DNA of 64,000 nucleotides from Spartobacteria bacterium (GCA_003167365.1 PMTM01000008.1:124001-188000); one strand, 5' to 3'; shown: positions 19,881-28,199, counted from the first letter of the stretch. The notes: generated by a model not told the origin, from the sequence alone. A program made the numbers and translations.

Positions 19881-19888
19881 TTTTAAAA

Positions 19889-20455
19889 TCAGCGCATCCG
19901 TCGTCCGTGCGCTGACTCCTCAATTAGCTTCTCTAGGCGCTTCAGCCGCGTTTCTTCCTGTTTCGCGCTCACCATCCACCAACTAAGCGTCTTGCGATAC
20001 GAGGGCGGTTGCGCCTGAAAAAAATCCCACGCCGCCTTATTCTTCTTCAGCATGCCGTTGTACGGCTCCTCCAGCTCCGCGTGCCGCTGTTCGTAGGCAT
20101 AGATACCCGACTTGTTCTCACGCCGTGCCGCGAACGCCTTCACGCCCATGGGCCGCATCCGTCCCTCATCGGCCAGCGCAGTGGCCCGCTTAATATTGAT
20201 TGCGCTCCAAATGCTTCCCCGCCGCCGCGGCGTAAAGCGGATCTTATAGCTAACCTCATCCACGCTTTTTCGAATGCCATCGATCCAGCCAAAACAAAGC
20301 GCTTCATCCACCGATTCCGGCCAGGTGATGCTCGCTCTGCCCGAGTCCTTCTTGTAAAACCCGACCCAAAGTTCCGGCGCAGTCGCGTGATTTTTCTCAA
20401 ACCACTTCCGCAAGTCGGATGGCGATTGAAAGAATGTGACCGTCCTGGGTTTCAC
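19889..20455 (-). CDS. YdeI/OmpD-associated family protein
   Basis: The 188-residue protein matches the YdeI/OmpD-associated (YdhG-like) family, whose function is unclear. Recognisable segments are RKWFEKNHATAPELWVGFYK, WPESVDEALCFGWIDGIRKS and YKIRFTPRRRGSIWSAIN, followed by a basic C-terminal helix (KQEETRLKRLEKLIEESAHG). No signal peptide is seen, so it is probably cytoplasmic. The flanking genes give no functional hint. Confidence 0.85.
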   Translation of the reverse strand: MKPRTVTFFQSPSDLRKWFEKNHATAPELWVGFYKKDSGRASITWPESVDEALCFGWIDGIRKSVDEVSYKIRFTPRRRGSIWSAINIKRATALADEGRMRPMGVKAFAARRENKSGIYAYEQRHAELEEPYNGMLKKNKAAWDFFQAQPPSYRKTLSWWMVSAKQEETRLKRLEKLIEESAHGRRMR

Positions 20456-20657
20456 ATCGCGCTCATCAAGGTCGACAAGTCCGTCCCGGGCTATTGTGAT
20501 TTTGGCTTGAGCAAATCAATTGCCAAATGGGCCGCACTAATTATTGGCATTCCCAAACCGAGGCCGCGCAAAAAAACTGGATGGAACGCAGCAAATAGGA
20601 TGAGCCATACTAGTAAACACGCGATCGAGAAACTGCTTTTCCAGGTCATCTCAGACT
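20456..20657. other. Intergenic region, no gene seen
   Basis: This 200 bp stretch lies between the gcvH stop and the start of the YdeI-like gene on the minus strand. I see no supported gene, RNA or strong terminator. Confidence 0.4.
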
Positions 20658-21035
20658 TTACCCGATCTGTTTTTTGTACGCGGCTGCGTCTTTTAGACTC
20701 TTGAGATCGTCTGGGTTGTCGATCTTGAGCACGAAGATCCAGCCTTTGCCGAATGGGTCGGTGTTGATTAACGCGGGGTTCGCGTCCAATTCCTTGTTTC
20801 CTTCGACGACTGTTCCTTTTACCGGCGCGTAGATGTCGCTCGCGGCTTTGACCGACTCGACCACGGCAATCGCTTCCTTCGCGTTGACTTGGCGATCTTT
20901 TTTTGGCGGCTCGACATAGACGACGTCAGTTAATTCGGCTTGTGCGTGATCCGTGATGCCGACGCGGATGTTGTCGCCTTCGCGTTTAATCCATTCGTGA
21001 CTCTCGGTGTAAAGCAAATCGTCGGGGACGTTCAT
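20658..21035 (-). CDS. gcvH: Glycine cleavage system H protein
   Basis: GcvH is the lipoyl carrier that shuttles the aminomethyl group between the P, T and L proteins. The 125-residue product starts MNVPDDLLYTESHEWIK. The lipoylated Lys sits in VVESVKAASDIYAP, and the C-terminus has NTDPFGKGWIFVLKI. Its ATG overlaps the gcvT stop by 4 bp, so the genes are translationally coupled. GcvP is not in the window. An exact 11-mer repeat copy lies within it at 20716-20726. Confidence 0.97.
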   Translation of the reverse strand: MNVPDDLLYTESHEWIKREGDNIRVGITDHAQAELTDVVYVEPPKKDRQVNAKEAIAVVESVKAASDIYAPVKGTVVEGNKELDANPALINTDPFGKGWIFVLKIDNPDDLKSLKDAAAYKKQIG

Positions 21036-22132
21036 GATTTTTTGTAGAGCGGTTTTTTTTCGATCGTGGCTGGAAATTTTTGTCCGCGGATTTCGATTTC
21101 GATGTTTGTGCCAATCTTCGCGTGCGGCGATTGGATGTAAGCCATTCCGACGCCGTAATTCAAGCTCGGCGAGAGAGTGCCGCTCGTTACTTCACCGACG
21201 CGTTCACCGTTGTTGAACACGGAATAGTGCGGACGCGGCGGCGGACATTTCCCCTGCATGCGAAACGGAACGAGCTTCTGAGCCGGTCCATTTTCTTTCA
21301 TCTGCGCCAGAACATCGCGGCCGACAAATTTCGCCTTGGTAAGATCGACAAAGAATCCGAGACCGGCTTCGATCGGATTATGTTCCGGCGACAAATCGGA
21401 GCCATTGAGCGGATAACACATCTCGAGGCGCAGGGTGTCGCGCGCGCCGAGTCCGCAAGGTTTGATTCCAAATGGCTTTCCCGTTTCGAGAGTAAGGTTC
21501 CAAAATTTCGCCGCCTCGTTCGCCGGAAAGAAAACTTCGAAGCCATCTTCTCCGGTGTAGCCTGTGCGGGCGATCGAGAGCTTTATTCCCTTCAGCTCAA
21601 GATCGACAATCATATTTCGCGCCGGGGGCGCGACGACCTGACCGAAGAACGCATGGAACAAATCAACGACGCGCGGGCCTTGTATGGCCACGCCGCCGTA
21701 ATCGGCGCTGCGATTAGCCAGCTCGACGTCTTTCGGGCGAGATCGATTCAGCCAGGCAAAATCTTCATCGGTACGCGACGCGTTCACTACCAGCAAAAAT
21801 TTGAGGGAATCAATCCGGTAAACGATCAGATCGTCAATAATTCCGCCCTGCTCATTGAGAAGAAAAGTGTACTGGCCGGCACCGACATTGAGTTTGGCGA
21901 TTTTGTTGGTCAGCATTTCGTTCAGCCACTGGCCAGCCGCCACGCCTTCGGCAATCAATTGTCCCATGTGCGAAATGTCGAAGATGCCGATGTTATTTCG
22001 CACGGTCTGATGTTCATCGACGATGCCGGTGTATTGCACCGGCATAAGCCAATCGCCGAACGGAATCATCTTCGCGCCGAGCCGCACATGCTCTTGGTAA
22101 AGCGGTGTGTGTTTCTGCGGGGAGTCGCTCAT
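21032..22132 (-). CDS. gcvT: Aminomethyltransferase (glycine cleavage T protein)
   Basis: GcvT releases ammonia from the aminomethyl-lipoyl carrier and forms 5,10-methylene-tetrahydrofolate. The 366-residue protein has GAKMIPFGDWLMPVQYTGI near the start, then IFDISHMGQL, TGYTGEDGFEVFFP, and the end segments EVTSGTLSPSLNYGVGMAYI. It is the first gene of a gcvT-gcvH unit. I do not see a glycine riboswitch in the short divergent gap upstream, which is filled by a nested palindrome. Confidence 0.97.
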   Translation of the reverse strand: MSDSPQKHTPLYQEHVRLGAKMIPFGDWLMPVQYTGIVDEHQTVRNNIGIFDISHMGQLIAEGVAAGQWLNEMLTNKIAKLNVGAGQYTFLLNEQGGIIDDLIVYRIDSLKFLLVVNASRTDEDFAWLNRSRPKDVELANRSADYGGVAIQGPRVVDLFHAFFGQVVAPPARNMIVDLELKGIKLSIARTGYTGEDGFEVFFPANEAAKFWNLTLETGKPFGIKPCGLGARDTLRLEMCYPLNGSDLSPEHNPIEAGLGFFVDLTKAKFVGRDVLAQMKENGPAQKLVPFRMQGKCPPPRPHYSVFNNGERVGEVTSGTLSPSLNYGVGMAYIQSPHAKIGTNIEIEIRGQKFPATIEKKPLYKKS

Positions 22133-22158
22133 GAGGGGAATCCTAGACTCGGCGAAAA

Positions 22159-22217
22159 GTAGCGCAAGCCTCTGGCTTGCGATCTGTTTTATTTTGCAAG
22201 CGGGACGCTTGCGCTAC
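22159..22217. repeat. Nested double-hairpin palindromic element
   Basis: The outer arms GTAGCGCAAGC (22159-22169) and GCTTGCGCTAC (22207-22217) are perfect inverted repeats. Inside, GCAAGC at 22164-22169 pairs with GGCTTGC at 22174-22180, and GCAAGC at 22196-22201 pairs with GCTTGC at 22207-22212. Two hairpins or one cruciform can form. It lies in the divergent gcvT/rhomboid-like gap where a terminator would make no sense, so a REP/BIME-type dispersed repeat is the best reading. Confidence 0.75.
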
Positions 22218-22218
22218 C

Positions 22219-23040
22219 GTGCCGCCAGTGAGTTGGCTCGATAAACTTGAAAAGCGTTTTGGTTTTCTCGCCATCCCCGGTCTGATCCGTGCCGTCGTCC
22301 TGTTTAACGTGCTCGTCTTGGGCCTGGTGTGGCTGAATCCGTCCTTTAGTTCTGCCATCGATCTCAATCCGGCCCGCATTCTCCACGGCCAGGTCTGGCG
22401 CTTGGTCACGTATATTTTCATCCCTCAAACATTCAGCTGGTGGGTCGTCCTTTTTCTCTGGTTTCTCTGGTTTATCGGCGATGGCCTCGAGCGCGCCTGG
22501 GGGGCATTTAAACTGACGCTCTACTTTTTTGTCGGGATGATCGGGACGACGATCGCAGCTTTTTTCTTTGGCAGTAATTTTTCGAACTCGATGTTGATCT
22601 CTTCCCTGTTTTTCGCCTTTGCTCGGTTTTATCCCGACGTGGTCATCTATCTGTTTTTTATTTTGCCGGTAAAGATCAAGTGGCTGGCCTGGTTCTCGGC
22701 CGGCGTGTTGCTTGTCGGATTTGTTCTCGGCCCCAACGCCTATCGCGTGTCGCTAATCGCGGCCTTAAGCAATTACTTTATCTTTTTCGGACCGCAGATC
22801 ATTCACGACGCGCGACATCGTCGCGAAATCACGGCGCGGCGCCAGCGATTTGAAGTCGAATCTCGCGGCGAAGCTGAGTCGCTCCACAAATGCGCAGTCT
22901 GCGGCGCGACCGAATTGAGCGATCCGAATCTCGATTTCCGCGTCGCGCGGGACGGCGAGGAGTATTGTGTGCCGCATCTGCCGGGAGCGCAGACCGCCGC
23001 GACACCTGCTCAAGATCGACATCCTCCTTCGGCAGTTTAA
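22219..23040 (+). CDS. Rhomboid-like membrane protein with C-terminal zinc-ribbon-like tail, catalytic His lacking
   Basis: About six transmembrane helices show rhomboid-like features (GQVWRLVTYIFIP, WFIGDGLERAWGAFKL, LFFILPVKIKWLAWF). The GxSG serine loop is replaced by NFSNSMLIS, which may keep a Ser but not the glycines. The helix that should carry the catalytic His reads VSLIAALSNYF without His, so proteolysis is unlikely. The cytosolic tail has CAVCGATE and a later Cys/His (EEYCVPHL), resembling a small zinc ribbon. The start is a GTG at 22219 or 22228; the ATG at 22177 lies inside the palindromic repeat and is rejected. Confidence 0.72.
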   Translation: MPPVSWLDKLEKRFGFLAIPGLIRAVVLFNVLVLGLVWLNPSFSSAIDLNPARILHGQVWRLVTYIFIPQTFSWWVVLFLWFLWFIGDGLERAWGAFKLTLYFFVGMIGTTIAAFFFGSNFSNSMLISSLFFAFARFYPDVVIYLFFILPVKIKWLAWFSAGVLLVGFVLGPNAYRVSLIAALSNYFIFFGPQIIHDARHRREITARRQRFEVESRGEAESLHKCAVCGATELSDPNLDFRVARDGEEYCVPHLPGAQTAATPAQDRHPPSAV

Positions 23041-23049
23041 ACTAGCGCG

Positions 23050-23871
23050 ATGACCGACAAGAACACGGAGCTTGTTCCGGAAGAAGGCTGGCATTGCTTG
23101 CATCTTTATTACCGGATCGAGTACGGCCAATGGCAATTGCTTAGCCGCGAGGAACAGACCGCGGCGAAAACGAATCTGGCGTCGCTCGTGCAGGACGTTC
23201 GCGCGATGAATTCGACGCAATTGCTTACGCTTAGCATCGTCACGCCGAAAGCCGATCTCGGCTTCATGTTGATCACGCCGGATTTGCAGAACGCGAACAA
23301 GATCGACAAGCAACTTTCGCTCTCGCTCGGCGCCGACGTATTGACGCCCGTTTACAGTTATCTCTCGCTTACCGAAGAAAGCGAATACGTCACGACGGAC
23401 GAGGAGTATGCGGAAACGCTGGCCAAGGAACAAAATCTCAAACCGGATTCTGAGAAATTTGCCGAAGCAATGAATGCGTTTCGCGAACGAATCAAACATT
23501 ACCGGCAGGACCGCGTTTATCCCACGCTGCCGGATTGGCCGGTGGTTTGTTTCTATAATATGAACAAGCGCCGCGGCGAGCAGCGCAACTGGTATGCGCT
23601 TCCCTACGCGGAGCGGCGACAGTTGATGAAAGGACATGCCGCCGTTGGCCGTCAATACGCCGGAAAGATCAAACAACTCATCACCGGCTCGACCGGCCTG
23701 GATGACGCCGAGTGGGGCGTAACTCTTTTCGCGCGCGACACATTCCAAATCAAAGCGATCGTTTATCAAATGCGCTTTGATCCCGTGAGCGCGGAGTACG
23801 CGGACTTCGGCGAATTTTTTATCGGCATTCAACTGCCGCTCGACGAATTGTTCCGCCGCTTGCAGCTTTGA
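23050..23871 (+). CDS. hemQ: Coproheme decarboxylase / chlorite-dismutase-family protein
   Basis: Members of this family convert coproheme III to heme b in the coproporphyrin-dependent pathway. The 273-residue length fits. The candidate catalytic-Tyr motif is CFYNMNKRRGEQRNWY, matching the YPM-K-R motif of Firmicute HemQ, and the proximal heme ligand His is in LMKGHAAVGRQY. There is no Trp-Arg chlorite-dismutase signature that I can place with certainty, so decarboxylase is favoured. HemB of the upstream pathway is encoded at the right edge of the window. The gene ends at the 11-mer repeat just before tRNA-Ser. Confidence 0.85.
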   Translation: MTDKNTELVPEEGWHCLHLYYRIEYGQWQLLSREEQTAAKTNLASLVQDVRAMNSTQLLTLSIVTPKADLGFMLITPDLQNANKIDKQLSLSLGADVLTPVYSYLSLTEESEYVTTDEEYAETLAKEQNLKPDSEKFAEAMNAFRERIKHYRQDRVYPTLPDWPVVCFYNMNKRRGEQRNWYALPYAERRQLMKGHAAVGRQYAGKIKQLITGSTGLDDAEWGVTLFARDTFQIKAIVYQMRFDPVSAEYADFGEFFIGIQLPLDELFRRLQL

Positions 23872-23882
23872 TTGTCGATCTT
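23872..23882 (+). repeat. 11-mer TTGTCGATCTT
   Basis: This exact copy starts on the base right after the hemQ TGA and ends 2 bp before the 5' end of tRNA-Ser. It would lie in the 5' leader removed by RNase P if both are co-transcribed. Confidence 0.7.
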
Positions 23883-23884
23883 AC

Positions 23885-23972
23885 GGATGGGTGACAGAGC
23901 GGTCTATTGTGCACGCCTGGAAAGCGTGTGTGCCGAAAGGCACCCGGGGTTCGAATCCCCGCCCATCCGCCA
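23885..23972 (+). tRNA. tRNA-Ser (GGA anticodon)
   Basis: The acceptor stem pairs GGATGGG (23885-23891) with CCCATCC (23962-23968), followed by G and an encoded CCA (23970-23972). The anticodon stem is CACGC/GCGTG around the loop CTGGAAA, with anticodon GGA at 23919-23921. The long variable arm typical of class II tRNA-Ser (TGTGCCGAAAGGCAC) precedes the T arm with GGTTCGAATCC. Total length is 88 bases. Confidence 0.97.
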
Positions 23973-24014
23973 AATGCCTTGCTTGGTCGCGCGCGTTTGG
24001 AAATGATCGGCCCG

Positions 24015-24683
24015 ATGCGTCTTTTCATTGCGCTGATTTGTTTTGCGGGCGGTTTAGTTCTGGCCGGAGAAAAATCCTCTGTTGGCGATAATTCGCTTGA
24101 AGTCGCACAGCAGAATTTTCAGGTAGAAAATTTTGCGGCGACGCATGCGGCCCTGGATCGATTTGAAAAAACGGACAGACCGACCGCGGAATCGTTGGAC
24201 TTGCGCGGTTGCGCTTACATGGAGCAGGGAAAATTTGACGAAGCTGCGAAAGCGTTCGAGGCCGCGCATAATGCCAGCCCGGGAGTCTTTACTCCGCGCA
24301 TTCACGCGGGCGACTTACTGCTTCGGCAAAAGAAATTCTCGGAGGCGCGCGATATTTACGAAACACTTCTTAAGGAGAAGAACGTCCTTGTCTCGAATGA
24401 ACGTCTACGTTTCGGCGTTTTGATGACGTATCTGGGCGAGCACAACGAACAGAGCGCGCAAAATTCCCTGCAGCGCATCGGCTTCCCAACGCAAACGCCG
24501 GCTTATTATTATGCCCAAGCCGCCTGGGGATTTGCGCACGGTAAGGATGGTGAAGCGAAAAAATGGATCAACGCCGCGGGAAAGATTTTCGATGTAAATG
24601 CAATTCCGTGGTTTGCCTATCCGCTCTACGAATTCGGTTGGATAAAGAAGAAACCGCCGGCCACACTTTATCAGGCAATTTGA
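24015..24683 (+). CDS. Secreted TPR-repeat protein
   Basis: The start MRLFIALICFAGGLVLAGE is a signal peptide. The body consists of TPR-like helix pairs (LDLRGCAYMEQGKFDEAAKA, then PRIHAGDLLLRQKKFSEARD, then YYAQAAWGFAHGKDGEAKKW), so it is probably a periplasmic scaffold. An in-frame ATG at 24003 has GGAA just upstream and would add four residues; the 24015 start gives a cleaner signal peptide. The next gene is convergent after 17 bp. No specific partner can be inferred. Confidence 0.8.
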   Translation: MRLFIALICFAGGLVLAGEKSSVGDNSLEVAQQNFQVENFAATHAALDRFEKTDRPTAESLDLRGCAYMEQGKFDEAAKAFEAAHNASPGVFTPRIHAGDLLLRQKKFSEARDIYETLLKEKNVLVSNERLRFGVLMTYLGEHNEQSAQNSLQRIGFPTQTPAYYYAQAAWGFAHGKDGEAKKWINAAGKIFDVNAIPWFAYPLYEFGWIKKKPPATLYQAI

Positions 24684-24700
24684 TCGCCTACGTCCTCGTC

Positions 24701-25390
24701 TCAGCGTGTAATCCCATCGCGCCGCGCCAAAATCTGGAGAGTCTGACGCACTTTCACTATGCTTGAGTTTGCCAGCACGCCACGAAAATTGACGCCCGGA
24801 TAAACAATGCAATCGCGTCCGAGGATTGAGCCCGGATTGATGACGGCGTTGCAACCGATTTCCGTGCGGTCGCCGACGATCGCCCCGAATTTCGTGAGCC
24901 CGGTTGCGATGTTTCCGTCGGGCGAAGTCACCGCAATTTCGCGATGATCGAGTTTTACGTTGGACAAGATGACGCCGGCGCCGAGGTGCGCGTGATGGCC
25001 GAGGATCGAATCGCCCACGTAATTGAAATGCGGCACCTGCGCTTCGTTGAACAGGATGCAGTTCTTGAATTCGCTTGAGTTCCCCATCACCACACCGTCG
25101 CCCACGATCACATTTTCGCGCACGTAACACCCGGCGCGGATGTGGCAGTTTTCGCCGATCCAGGCCGGTCCTTTAAGGACCGCGCCCTGTTCGACAATTG
25201 TTCCGCGTCCGACGAATACACTATTGCTGACGAAAGGTTTTCCGATGAGCTCGCCGAAAACGCCGGGCTTCAGCCGAAATTGGAGATAGCTCGCGATTTG
25301 TTTGAGTGCGTCCCAGACATATTTCTGGTTCTCAAACAATTTTGAGTGCGCGGTCTCTTCGAGGTTGAGAAATTCGGAAGGCGCAAACAT
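24701..25390 (-). CDS. Left-handed beta-helix (hexapeptide-repeat) nucleotidyltransferase/acyltransferase-like protein
   Basis: The 229-residue protein is dominated by hexapeptide repeats (VGRGTIVEQGAVLKGPAWIG, CHIRAGCYVRENVIVGDGVV, HLGAGVILSNVKL). This is the GlmU C-terminal-like or UDP-sugar pyrophosphorylase-like beta helix, with no N-terminal nucleotidyltransferase domain. FGAIVGDRTEIGCNAVINPG is also of the GlmU/acetyltransferase style. The start at 25390, 11 bp after the cysS stop, is preferred to an ATG inside cysS (25447). It probably ends the suhB-ispF-cysS transcript. The substrate cannot be told. Confidence 0.78.
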   Translation of the reverse strand: MFAPSEFLNLEETAHSKLFENQKYVWDALKQIASYLQFRLKPGVFGELIGKPFVSNSVFVGRGTIVEQGAVLKGPAWIGENCHIRAGCYVRENVIVGDGVVMGNSSEFKNCILFNEAQVPHFNYVGDSILGHHAHLGAGVILSNVKLDHREIAVTSPDGNIATGLTKFGAIVGDRTEIGCNAVINPGSILGRDCIVYPGVNFRGVLANSSIVKVRQTLQILARRDGITR

Positions 25391-25400
25391 TTGTGGCGAA

Positions 25401-26819
25401 TTAAGCTCCGGCGCGCCGCGTGACCTTCTGTCCATCCTTCGTGTCACGCGCTTCCCATCCGCGCGCGCTCAGTTCGTCGCGCAATTCATCACTTTTTCGC
25501 CAGTCTTTTGCAAGCCTCGCCTGCATCCGCGCTTCGGCCAACGCGGCAATTGCAGCGGGCAACGACGCTACTTCGGGTTGAATCACGAGGACGCTGTCAA
25601 TGCGTTCCCACCACTGGAGCCATGCATTTGCGGCGGCGGCGCCAAGTTCATTTCGATCCAATGCGCGGTTCGTTTCGCGAATCGACTCGAACAGAAGACC
25701 GAGCGCGGCGGAAATATTCAGGTCGTCATCGAGCGCCTCTTCGAATCGTGCTCCTGGCTGAAGATCGATCTTGTCCGCCTTAGACGGATCGATCTTACCG
25801 GCGACCGTTTCGTGCAGGCGCTCCAGCCAATCATCGATGCGGGCGAGAGCCTGGCGCGCTTCTTCCATTCCTTCCCAGGTGAAATTGAGCGGTGCGCGAT
25901 AATGCACGCGCATCAGCGAATAACGGATTTCTCGCCCGGTGTAACCTCTTTCTAGAAGGTCGGGCAGCGTGTAAAAGTTACCGAGCGACTTCGACATCTT
26001 TTGTCCGTCGACCAGCAGGTGTGCGCAATGCAGCCAGTAGCGCACAAATTGTTTCCCGGTCACGCCTTCCGTTTGCGCAATTTCCGCTTCGTGATGCGGG
26101 AAGATGTTATCTACTCCGCCGCAATGGATATCGATCTGATCGCCCAAGATCGCTGTGGCCATCGCGCTACACTCGATGTGCCACCCGGGACGACCCGGCC
26201 CCCACGGCGAATCCCATTTCACGTCGCCGTCTTCTTCGTCCCACGCTTTCCAAAGCGCGAAATCGCCGACATGCTCCTTGTCGTATTCGTCATTCTTCAC
26301 GCGGCCGGTCGATTGTAATTGGGTCAGATCGAAATGGGCCAGTTTTCCGTAACCGGGAAATTTGTTGATGCGATAGTAAACAGATTTGTCATCCGCCTGG
26401 TAAGCTAGCCCGCGCGAAACGAGCGTGCCGATCATCGCAATCATCTTGTCGACGTAACGCCGATCGGTGGCTGCGGGGAATTCGTTAGCGCGTTTGATGC
26501 GCAATGTTTCGATATCTTCGAAGAACGCTTGCTTGAAAGGCGCGGTAAATTCGGCGAGCGGAATCTTGGCGGCGCGAGCGCCTCGAATGGTTTTATCATC
26601 GACGTCCGTGACGTTCATCACGCGACAGACTTTATAATCGCGCAACTCGAGATGGCGCTGCAGCAAATCCTCGAAAACGTAGGCACGGAAATTTCCAATG
26701 TGAGCGCGACTGTAAACTGTCGGACCGCAGGTGTACATATCGATTTTGCGCGAAGCGGAAGCGCGCGGCTGAAACTCTTCGAGCGCCCGCGAATAGGTAT
26801 TAAAGAAGCGAATCGACAT
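25401..26819 (-). CDS. cysS: Cysteinyl-tRNA synthetase
   Basis: CysS charges tRNA-Cys. The 472-residue protein has the class I HIGH-type motif TVYSRAHIGNFRAYVFEDLL near residue 34 following the zinc ligand in TCGPTVY. ECSAMATAILG and HHEAEIAQTE supply further zinc-site residues, and DGQKMSKSLGN is the KMSKS loop. A DALR-type helical anticodon domain follows. It lies downstream of ispF across a 150 bp gap that contains a terminal-inverted-repeat element. Confidence 0.98.
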   Translation of the reverse strand: MSIRFFNTYSRALEEFQPRASASRKIDMYTCGPTVYSRAHIGNFRAYVFEDLLQRHLELRDYKVCRVMNVTDVDDKTIRGARAAKIPLAEFTAPFKQAFFEDIETLRIKRANEFPAATDRRYVDKMIAMIGTLVSRGLAYQADDKSVYYRINKFPGYGKLAHFDLTQLQSTGRVKNDEYDKEHVGDFALWKAWDEEDGDVKWDSPWGPGRPGWHIECSAMATAILGDQIDIHCGGVDNIFPHHEAEIAQTEGVTGKQFVRYWLHCAHLLVDGQKMSKSLGNFYTLPDLLERGYTGREIRYSLMRVHYRAPLNFTWEGMEEARQALARIDDWLERLHETVAGKIDPSKADKIDLQPGARFEEALDDDLNISAALGLLFESIRETNRALDRNELGAAAANAWLQWWERIDSVLVIQPEVASLPAAIAALAEARMQARLAKDWRKSDELRDELSARGWEARDTKDGQKVTRRAGA

Positions 26820-26830
26820 TTTAAAGCGGT

Positions 26831-26933
26831 GTCATCCCGAGCGTAGCAAGGGATCCCACAAAGCATCGCGCACTTTCCGGCGCCAGAAACTCATCGCTTC
26901 GATTGTGAGATGGTTCGCTCCGCTCACCATGAC
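26831..26933. repeat. 103 bp MITE-like element with imperfect 17 bp terminal inverted repeats
   Basis: The left end (GTCATCCCGAGCGTAGC, 26831-26847) matches the reverse complement of the right end (26917-26933) at 13 of 17 positions, including GTCAT at the tip and GAGCG inside. No reading frame lies between. The layout is that of a small non-autonomous repeat, and the GTCATCC-GAGCG ends resemble dispersed intergenic repeats seen in several soil phyla. It sits between ispF and the cysS start, 12 bp from the latter. Confidence 0.65.
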
Positions 26934-26970
26934 CGTAGCATGCACGCGGCTGATCCATGGATTTTTCGAT

Positions 26971-27453
26971 CTATTCCTGTTCAACGGTCGCGACCGCCAT
27001 TGCTGCCATTCCTTCACCCCGCCCAATTGCATCCATCCCTTCGTTTGTTGTCGCTTTAATGCTGACGGTCGATTCCGATACACCGATTGCCGCAGCAATC
27101 GTTTTTCGCATCGCCGGAATGTGTGGCGCAATCTTGGGCGCTTCGGCGATAAGCGTGGCATCCACGTTCGTGACGCGCGCCTTTTTCTCCGCAAGCAATG
27201 CGCTGGCATACTTCAAGATTTCGATACTGCTAATTCCGCGAATCGATTCGTCCGTGTTCGGAAAATGCTGGCCAATGTCGTCGGCGCCAATCGCGCCAAG
27301 CAGCGCGTCGGCAATCGCGTGTGACAAGACATCGGCATCGGAATGTCCTTCCAGGCCGCGGGAGTGCGCGATCTCGATTCCACCGAGAATCAATTTTCGT
27401 CCCTCCACCAAACGATGCGCGTCGTACCCGATTCCGCTGCGAAAGATCGACAT
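26971..27453 (-). CDS. ispF: 2-C-methyl-D-erythritol 2,4-cyclodiphosphate synthase
   Basis: IspF forms the cyclic diphosphate in the MEP isoprenoid pathway. The 160-residue protein has the zinc-site motif GIGYDAHRL near residue 7, GGIEIAHSRGLEGHSDADVL near residue 24, and the closing signature VSIKATTNEGMDAIGRGEG. The start codon overlaps the suhB-like stop (TGATG). Dxs of the same pathway lies at 11889-13814. Confidence 0.97.
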   Translation of the reverse strand: MSIFRSGIGYDAHRLVEGRKLILGGIEIAHSRGLEGHSDADVLSHAIADALLGAIGADDIGQHFPNTDESIRGISSIEILKYASALLAEKKARVTNVDATLIAEAPKIAPHIPAMRKTIAAAIGVSESTVSIKATTNEGMDAIGRGEGMAAMAVATVEQE

Positions 27454-28199
27454 CAGAGTTTCAAATCGATTACGCCATTGGAGGCGACAATGCTGTATTT
27501 GTCTTTCATGTCCTTGCGTGGTCGCATCTCGACGCTGCCACCGGCCGTTTCAACTAAAATCCAGCCCGCGGCTACGTCCCACAGGCTGATTCCTTGTTCG
27601 ATGTAGGCATCGAAGCGTCCACACGCGACGTAAGCCATATCCAGGGCGGCACTGCCGAGCAAACGGCATTTACGCGCGCGCTGGATCATTTGCTGGAGCA
27701 ACGGCAATCCCGCTTCGATCGTCACTCCAGTCTTCGAAAGACCGACGGAAATAACCGCTTCCTTGAGATCGGCGCGTTCGCTTACGTGGAAATGATTACC
27801 ATTCAAACGCGGAATTTCGCCTTTTTGCGCGGTCCATAATTCCTCGCGGATCGGATCGTAAATAACTCCGACAATGATTTCGCCCTTGAAGCGCAGCGCA
27901 ATCGAAACGCAGAAATGCGGAATGCCGTAGTAATAATTCACGGTGCCATCGAGCGGATCGACCACCCATTGATGCTCGCTCGATTGATCGCCGACAATTC
28001 CTTCTTCGCCGTAAAGCGCGTGCTGCGGAAATTTGTTGAGCAGGAGTTTCGTAATCAAATCCTGCGTTTGCACATCGATCTCGAGCTTGATGTCGTGCGC
28101 CTCGGCCGCGTTGACGCGCAGCGGTCGATGAAAATTCTGCCGAAGTAGATCTCCGGCGGCGCGCGCGGCTTCGACCGCGGCGTCGAGATAATGCATCAT
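27453..28199 (-). CDS. suhB: Inositol-monophosphatase-family protein
   Basis: The 248-residue protein is a lithium-sensitive phosphatase-fold enzyme acting on inositol-1-phosphate or related sugar phosphates. The metal-binding motifs are ALYGEEGIVGD, VVDPLDGTVNYYYGIPHF and the C-terminal ISLWDVAAGWILVETAGG. It is translationally coupled to ispF. The symbol suhB is given for the family; activity on inositol phosphate is not shown by the sequence. Confidence 0.88.
   Translation of the reverse strand: MMHYLDAAVEAARAAGDLLRQNFHRPLRVNAAEAHDIKLEIDVQTQDLITKLLLNKFPQHALYGEEGIVGDQSSEHQWVVDPLDGTVNYYYGIPHFCVSIALRFKGEIIVGVIYDPIREELWTAQKGEIPRLNGNHFHVSERADLKEAVISVGLSKTGVTIEAGLPLLQQMIQRARKCRLLGSAALDMAYVACGRFDAYIEQGISLWDVAAGWILVETAGGSVEMRPRKDMKDKYSIVASNGVIDLKL

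Noticed and set aside
21080-22162. Plus-strand frame of 360 codons
   Set aside because: It is antisense to gcvT and runs into the palindromic repeat; no family pattern.
22133-22218. Glycine riboswitch ahead of gcvT
   Set aside because: The gap is too short and is filled by the nested palindrome; no tandem aptamer core is visible.
23907-24002. Extended start of the TPR protein inside tRNA-Ser
   Set aside because: The upstream part of the frame overlaps the tRNA; the signal peptide marks the start at 24015 (or 24003).
26832-27209. Minus-strand frame of 125 codons between ispF and cysS
   Set aside because: It overlaps ispF in another frame and reads through the inverted-repeat element; no coding character.
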